DNA of 36,456 nucleotides from Paracoccaceae bacterium (GTDB lineage: Bacteria > Pseudomonadota > Alphaproteobacteria > Rhodobacterales > Rhodobacteraceae): contig SKUV01000260.1 of NCBI GenBank assembly GCA_007129775.1, positions 1 through 36,456 of the forward strand, read 5' to 3'. Position 1 is the first letter of the stretch; the number at the start of each line of letters is the position of its first letter. Of this stretch, positions 32,638 to 36,456 are shown one piece after another. Under the pieces are notes generated by a model. It saw only the letters and a list, made by a program, of their open reading frames with translations, ran no database searches and had not been told where the DNA came from. The position numbers were made by a program, and so were the translations under genes.

Positions 32638-33237
32638 ATGCCGCCCGATCTGATCCTCGCCTCCGCCAGCGACGCCCGCGCAAGCCTTCTGCGATCCGCA
32701 GCGGTGAGCTTCGCGCAATCGCCGGCGCGGATCGACGAAGAAGCGATCCGCGCCGCCCTGCAGGCCGAGGGGGCGCGGCCGCGCGACATGGCCGATGCAC
32801 TGGCGGAGTTCAAGGCGCTCAAGGTCTCCGAACGCCAGCCAGATGCGCTGGTGATCGGTTCCGACCAGATCCTCGATCTGGACGGCTCGGCACTCGGCAA
32901 ATGCCACAGTCGGGAAGCGCTGCGCACACGGCTGACCGAACTGCGCGGGCGCCGCCATGCCCTGCATTCGGCGGCCGTGATCGCGCAAGCGGGCAAACCG
33001 CTCTGGCGCCATGTCGCCTCCGCCCGGTTGACGATGCGCGATTTCTCCGATGGCTATCTGGACGCGTATCTGGCCCGCAACTGGCCCGAAGTTGCCGACA
33101 GCGTCGGGGGGTATCATGTCGAAGGTGAGGGTATTCGCCTCTTTTCCGCCGTAGAAGGGTCGTGGCCGGTGATTCTCGGGATGCCCCTGCTGGAAATTCT
33201 CGTCTATCTTGGTCGTCGGGGAGATATCGCAGCATGA
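32638..33237 (+). CDS. maf: Maf-family nucleoside triphosphate pyrophosphatase
   Basis: 199 aa from the ATG at 32638 with CAGGA upstream; an in-frame TTG at 32620 lies inside a DnaA-like box and is less likely. LILASASDARASLL (5-18) is the S-x-S-x-x-R nucleotide-binding start, ALVIGSDQILDLDG (near 67-80) has the metal-binding Asp residues, and YHVEGEGIRLFSAVEGSW and IVG/ILGMPLLEIL complete the fold. Maf proteins hydrolyse modified or canonical pyrimidine triphosphates to limit mutagenesis. It is the first gene right of the origin and overlaps aroE by 4 bp (ATGA). Confidence 0.94.
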   Translation: MPPDLILASASDARASLLRSAAVSFAQSPARIDEEAIRAALQAEGARPRDMADALAEFKALKVSERQPDALVIGSDQILDLDGSALGKCHSREALRTRLTELRGRRHALHSAAVIAQAGKPLWRHVASARLTMRDFSDGYLDAYLARNWPEVADSVGGYHVEGEGIRLFSAVEGSWPVILGMPLLEILVYLGRRGDIAA

Positions 33238-34070
33238 CGGACAGCGTATTGAAACTGGCCGGTGTGATCGGGGCGCCCATCGCGCACAGCCGCTCGCCGC
33301 GGCTGCATCGCCATTGGCTGGACCGCTACGGGATCGATGGCCATTACGTGCCGCTCGAAGTCCGGCAAAGCGATTTGACCGAGGCTCTGGGAATGCTTCC
33401 GCGACTGGGCTTCGTCGGGCTCAACGTTACCATTCCGCACAAGGAAACCGTGCTCCGGCTCGCCGATATCGTGACCGACCGCGCAGCGCTGATCGGGGCG
33501 GCCAATACGCTGATCTTTCGCAAGGATGGCAAGCTGCACGCTGACAATACCGACGGCGCGGGATTCCTGGCCAGCCTGCGGCAGGAAGCGCCCCATTGGG
33601 TGCCGGAATCGGGCCCGGCCGCCGTGCTGGGCGCGGGTGGCGCCGCGCGGGCCGTGATCTCGGCGCTGATCGAGGCCGGCGCGCCTGAAATCCGGCTGGC
33701 AAACCGGACCCGCACCCGGGCCGAGGGGCTTCGCACGGAATTCGGCGCGCGCATCACCGTCTATGACTGGGTGCAACTGGGCCCCATGCTCGAGGAATGC
33801 ATGACCGTGGTGAACACCACCGCCCTCGGCATGACCGGCAAGCCCGATCTGCGCATCCCCTTCGACGCGTTGAGCCCGGCCGCGCTTGTCAACGATCTGG
33901 TTTACACGCCGCTTCGGACCCATTTTCTGACCGAAGCTGCGGCGAGGGGCTGCACCACGGTCGACGGCCTGGGCATGCTGCTGCATCAGGCCGCGCCCGG
34001 GTTCGAACGCTGGTTCGGCCGTCGGCCCGAGGTCGATGCCGCCGCCCGCGCCGCAGCGTTGGCGGAATGA
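33234..34070 (+). CDS. aroE: Shikimate dehydrogenase (NADP+) AroE
   Basis: 278 aa from the ATG at 33234, overlapping the maf stop by 4 bp. GAPIAHSRSPRLHRHW (13-28) binds shikimate, GLNVTIPHKE (62-71) carries the catalytic Lys70, and ADNTDGAGF (103-111) the paired Asp107. The NADP domain has VLGAGGAARAVI and ANRTRTRAEGL, with the Arg residues selecting NADP. NDLVYTPLRTHFL and GLGMLLHQAAPGFERWFG finish the signature. It reduces 3-dehydroshikimate in aromatic amino-acid synthesis. The stop overlaps the coaE start (ATGA). Confidence 0.97.
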   Translation: MTDSVLKLAGVIGAPIAHSRSPRLHRHWLDRYGIDGHYVPLEVRQSDLTEALGMLPRLGFVGLNVTIPHKETVLRLADIVTDRAALIGAANTLIFRKDGKLHADNTDGAGFLASLRQEAPHWVPESGPAAVLGAGGAARAVISALIEAGAPEIRLANRTRTRAEGLRTEFGARITVYDWVQLGPMLEECMTVVNTTALGMTGKPDLRIPFDALSPAALVNDLVYTPLRTHFLTEAAARGCTTVDGLGMLLHQAAPGFERWFGRRPEVDAAARAAALAE

Positions 34071-34681
34071 CCGGGCAGTGCCGGCCCGTGGTGCTGGGCC
34101 TGACCGGCTCCATAGGGATGGGAAAATCGACGACTGCGTCGATGTTCGCTGAACTGGGTGTCCCGGTCTGGGATGCCGATGCTGCTGTGCACCGGCTCTA
34201 TGCCCCCGGGGGCGCCGCCGTGGCGCCGCTTGCCGCCGCGTTTCCGGATGCCACCGGGGCCGATGGCGGGGTGGATCGTGCCCGCCTGCGCGCCTGCATC
34301 GCCGCCGATCCGCAAGCGCTGGACCGGATCGAGGCGATCGTGCATCCGCTGGTCGCCGCCGATCGGGCGGAATTTCTCGACCAGGCGGCCCGTTCCGGTG
34401 CGCCGATTGTGCTTTTCGATGTCCCGCTGTTGTTCGAGGGCGGGCTTGATGCGGCCTGTGACGCCACGATCGTTGTCAGCGCCCCGCAGGAGGTGCAGCG
34501 CGCGCGCGTTCTGTCCCGTCCCGGGATGACCGAGGCGCATCTGGCCGGCATTCTCACCCGGCAGATGCCCGATGCCGAAAAACGCTCCCGCGCCACCCAT
34601 GTCATTGAAACCACGGGGCTGGACGAGGCTCGGACCGCCGTGCGACAACTGGTCCGGCTTTACGCGCGGCAGGAGGGCTGA
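34067..34681 (+). CDS. coaE: Dephospho-CoA kinase CoaE
   Basis: 204 aa from the ATG at 34067, chosen because it forms ATGA with the aroE stop; the frame is open further upstream inside aroE. P-loop GLTGSIGMGKSTTASMF (11-27), VWDADAAVHRLY (35-46) with the catalytic Asp, EAIVHPLV (near 89-96), LFDVPLLFEGGLDAACD and VVSAPQEVQRARVLSRPGMT (lid region) are all present. It phosphorylates the 3'-OH of dephospho-CoA, the last step of CoA synthesis. Six bases separate its stop from dnaQ. Confidence 0.97.
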   Translation: MTGQCRPVVLGLTGSIGMGKSTTASMFAELGVPVWDADAAVHRLYAPGGAAVAPLAAAFPDATGADGGVDRARLRACIAADPQALDRIEAIVHPLVAADRAEFLDQAARSGAPIVLFDVPLLFEGGLDAACDATIVVSAPQEVQRARVLSRPGMTEAHLAGILTRQMPDAEKRSRATHVIETTGLDEARTAVRQLVRLYARQEG

Positions 34682-34687
34682 GCGGCC

Positions 34688-35389
34688 ATGCGCGAGATCG
34701 TGCTGGACACCGAAACCACCGGGCTCGACCCCGAAGAAGGGGATCGCATCGTGGAAATCGGCGCGGTCGAACTGCTCAACCACATGCCCACGGGCCGCAC
34801 CTTTCACGTGTATATCAACCCCGAGCGGTCGATGCCGGCCGAAGCGTTCGAGGTTCACGGCCTGTCGGACGATTTCCTGCGTGACAAGCCGCTGTTCGAC
34901 CAGATCGCCGATGATTTCCTCGCCTTCGTGGCCGAAGCCCGGCTGGTGATTCACAACGCCAGCTTCGACATGCGGTTTCTCAATGCCGAATTGCGCCGGG
35001 CCGGCAAGCCCCTTCTCCCGGATGCGCAGGCGCTGGATACTCTGGCCATGGCGCGCAAACGCTATCCCGGTTCGCCGGCGTCGCTCGATGCGCTTTGCCG
35101 CCGCTTCGGCGTGGACAATTCGGGGCGCGAGAAGCACGGCGCCCTGCTCGACAGCGAGATCCTCGCCGAGGTCTATCTGGAGCTGATCGGCGGCCGGCAG
35201 CCCGATTTCGCCCTGTCGAACGCCACGCGGCCGGGAACCGGGGCTGCCCCCGCATGGCGCCCGCGCCCCCGGCCGACGCCCTTGGCCCCATGCCTGACGG
35301 AAGCGGAGGCTGAAGCTCATGCCGCTTTCGTCGAACGTCTGGGCGATGGCGCATTGTGGAAGAAGGTCGGCAGTGCGATGCGGCGCTAG
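34688..35389 (+). CDS. dnaQ: DNA polymerase III epsilon subunit DnaQ (3'-5' proofreading exonuclease)
   Basis: 233 aa. The DEDDh exonuclease motifs are: Exo I LDTETTGL (6-13, with D7 and E9), Exo II HNASFDMRFLN (near 89-99) and Exo III EKHGALLDSEILAEVY (near 150-165), with the catalytic His and the last Asp. The C-terminal 60 residues carry a Pro/Ala/Arg-rich linker and a short tail which in E. coli binds the alpha subunit. AGGAGGG lies upstream of the ATG at 34688 within the end of coaE. The maf-aroE-coaE-dnaQ order is the conserved origin-side cluster. Confidence 0.96.
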   Translation: MREIVLDTETTGLDPEEGDRIVEIGAVELLNHMPTGRTFHVYINPERSMPAEAFEVHGLSDDFLRDKPLFDQIADDFLAFVAEARLVIHNASFDMRFLNAELRRAGKPLLPDAQALDTLAMARKRYPGSPASLDALCRRFGVDNSGREKHGALLDSEILAEVYLELIGGRQPDFALSNATRPGTGAAPAWRPRPRPTPLAPCLTEAEAEAHAAFVERLGDGALWKKVGSAMRR

Positions 35390-35416
35390 GGACGGGCTAC
35401 GGGATTGCGAGCGGCC

Positions 35417-35449
35417 GGGGCAGTGGCGCGGCAAGTCGCTGGATGCCCC
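35417..35449. terminator. Possible hairpin between dnaQ and the Smr gene
   Basis: ggggca (35417-35422) pairs with tgcccc (35444-35449) across a 21-nt loop in the 68-bp convergent gap. It is short and without a T-run, so this is only a suggestion. Confidence 0.25.
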
Positions 35450-35457
35450 CGCAAGAC

Positions 35458-36099
35458 CTAACCACCCTTGCGCAGATAGACATAAAGCGCCCCTGCGCCC
35501 CCGTGGCGCGGGTGCGCCTCGGCCACCTGAAGCACAATCCCCGAAAGCGGCGGGCGCGACAGCCAAAGCGGCACCTCGCGTCGCAGGGCGCCGATGCGAC
35601 GGGAAAACGGCGCGTCGGCGCCGCCGTTGCGGCCCTTGCCGGTGATCACCAGCACCAGCCGCGCGCCCCTGGCATGGGCGCCGGAGACGAAGCGGCAAAG
35701 CGCCAGCTGCGCTTCGGGAAGCGTCAGGCCGTGCAGGTCGATCCGGGCTTCGGGCGCGAGCTTGCCGCGGCTCAATCGGCCAAAGGCGCGCGCGTCCATC
35801 CGGAGGGGCGGGCTGGCCTGCGCGGCCGCCGCTTCGGCTGTCGGCGAGCCCACGGGCGCCCGCTCGCCGATGCGAAAGGGGCGTAACGCGGCGGGTTGAG
35901 GGGTGGCGCGCGGTGGCCGGACAGGGCCCGCTGGCGCGGGTGGCGGGCTTGCCGGCGGCTCCTGCGTCTGCGGCACGCCGCGGGCGCTTTTGTCACCGAA
36001 CGGCTTGCGCCCGCTCAGCGGCTGTGTGCTGCGCGCCACCTCCTGCCACAGCATCTGTTCATCAGGGCGCAACTGGCGCGGGGGACGGCGGCGCTGCAT
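35458..36099 (-). CDS. Smr/MutS2-domain protein
   Basis: 213 aa from the ATG at 36099; the frame is open to 36201, but that part overlaps mltA. The N-terminal 100 residues are basic and Pro-rich, probably disordered. The Smr domain runs from about 118 to 213: RIDLHGLTLPEAQLAL (119-134) has the DLHG motif, LVLVITGKGRNGG (148-160) the conserved GKG, and the C-terminal LQVAEAHPRHGGAGALYVYLRK (190-211) has the HGG-type loop. Smr domains nick or cleave DNA/RNA in several proteins; the role of this stand-alone alphaproteobacterial type is unclear. It starts 4 bp after the mltA stop. Confidence 0.88.
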   Translation of the reverse strand: MQRRRPPRQLRPDEQMLWQEVARSTQPLSGRKPFGDKSARGVPQTQEPPASPPPAPAGPVRPPRATPQPAALRPFRIGERAPVGSPTAEAAAAQASPPLRMDARAFGRLSRGKLAPEARIDLHGLTLPEAQLALCRFVSGAHARGARLVLVITGKGRNGGADAPFSRRIGALRREVPLWLSRPPLSGIVLQVAEAHPRHGGAGALYVYLRKGG

Positions 36100-36103
36100 C
36101 GGC

Positions 36104-36456
36104 CTAATCGTCCAGCGCGAGGGTGAAGGCCTGTTCGATCGGCAGCAGCACCACCATCCGGCCCGGGTCGCGTATACGGCCAGCGGCGCTGCCGGCGGCA
36201 TCGCCCGTTCCGATGAAGATATCGGCGCGCTGCGGCCCGCGGATCGCGCCGCCCGTGTCCTGTGCGAACATCAGCCGCCGCAGCGGGCTGTCGCCATCCT
36301 TCTCCACCCAGACCGGCGCGCCCAGCGGGGTGAAGGCAGGATCGACCGCGATCGACCGGCCCGGCACAAGCGCCCGGTTCATCGCCCCGCGCGGGCCCGG
36401 CGCAGTGGATTGATCCCGCAGCACGCGGAAAAAGACATAGGAAGGATCATGTTGCA
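36104..36456 (-). CDS. mltA: Membrane-bound lytic murein transglycosylase A (MltA), C-terminal part
   Basis: Only the C-terminal 116 residues are in the window; the gene runs off the right edge. The visible part starts at HDPSYVFFRVLRDQS, then GPRGAMNRALVPGRSIAVDP, GAPVWVE and the 3D-domain motif MFAQDTGGAIRGPQRADIFIGTG, whose Asp residues are the family hallmark and include the catalytic Asp. MltA cleaves the MurNAc-GlcNAc bond to give 1,6-anhydromuropeptides. Signal peptide and first domain cannot be judged. The downstream Smr gene follows by 4 bp, suggesting co-transcription. Confidence 0.93.
   Translation of the reverse strand, partial: QHDPSYVFFRVLRDQSTAPGPRGAMNRALVPGRSIAVDPAFTPLGAPVWVEKDGDSPLRRLMFAQDTGGAIRGPQRADIFIGTGDAAGSAAGRIRDPGRMVVLLPIEQAFTLALDD

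Noticed and set aside
34803..34812. TTTCACGTGT in dnaQ as a parS site
   Set aside because: Only the left half and centre match; the right arm is TATATC instead of AAACA.

Overview
The window looks like chromosomal core DNA of a GC-rich alphaproteobacterium. The closest match is a Rhodobacterales/Rhodobacteraceae-type organism, judging by gene order (parB-parA-rsmG-mnmG-mnmE-rho-hemJ, then maf-aroE-coaE-dnaQ), dense stop-start overlaps, and families such as the PTA-fused malic enzyme. There are no rRNA or tRNA genes, no phage genes, no CRISPR array and no intact insertion sequence. The most important structure is the replication origin neighbourhood at the right end. The 372-base gap between hemJ and maf (32266-32637) has an A/T-rich purine tract and a cluster of DnaA-box-like sites. 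Three near-consensus parS sites lie at 23.66, 27.15 and 29.05 kb around parAB. Most genes left of 32.4 kb are on the minus strand and the block just right of it is on the plus strand, as expected if forks leave from there.

Layout, left to right. 0-2.1 kb: a HisC-like aminotransferase diverges from an orphan NarL/FixJ-type response regulator. 2.3-5.1 kb: a minus-strand glycan operon of a Cys4-containing methyltransferase and two family-2 glycosyltransferases. 5.2-9.0 kb: a GNAT acetyltransferase, a CinA/MoaB-like protein, sfsA and a PiT phosphate transporter. 9.1-11.1 kb: a Nudix hydrolase, the ribosome-rescue hydrolase arfB, a compact unannotated small gene with an extreme Shine-Dalgarno sequence, and the queuosine-precursor transporter yhhQ. 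11.2-14.3 kb: overlapping genes for an UMF1-type permease, the murein endopeptidase MepA and a phytase-like lipoprotein. 14.4-17.7 kb: a thioesterase, a 317-bp element with terminal inverted repeats, and the malic enzyme. 17.8-22.2 kb: mutS converges on hrcA-grpE. 22.3-24.8 kb: rph-rdgB-hemW. 24.9-32.3 kb: parB, parA, rsmG, mnmG, mnmE, rho and hemJ, all minus. 32.3-32.6 kb: putative oriC. 32.6-35.4 kb: maf-aroE-coaE-dnaQ, plus. 35.5 kb to the end: an Smr-domain protein and the C-terminal part of MltA.

Functional links. ParA, ParB and the parS sites form the origin-segregation system. Two of the parS sites carry start codons inside them. MnmE and MnmG together modify tRNA wobble uridines, and RsmG modifies 16S rRNA. 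HrcA with GrpE is the heat-shock pair. Maf, RdgB and a Nudix hydrolase clean nucleotide pools, MutS repairs mismatches and DnaQ proofreads.

The least explained piece is 10189-10411. Just after the yhhQ stop lies a good -35 element, then an 18-codon ORF whose ribosome-binding site matches the 16S 3' end over 17 nt with one wobble, then a strong hairpin terminator, then arfB. It could be a small mRNA/sRNA gene or a translation-sensing leader for arfB. All starts, motifs and repeats were read by eye and no database search was possible.
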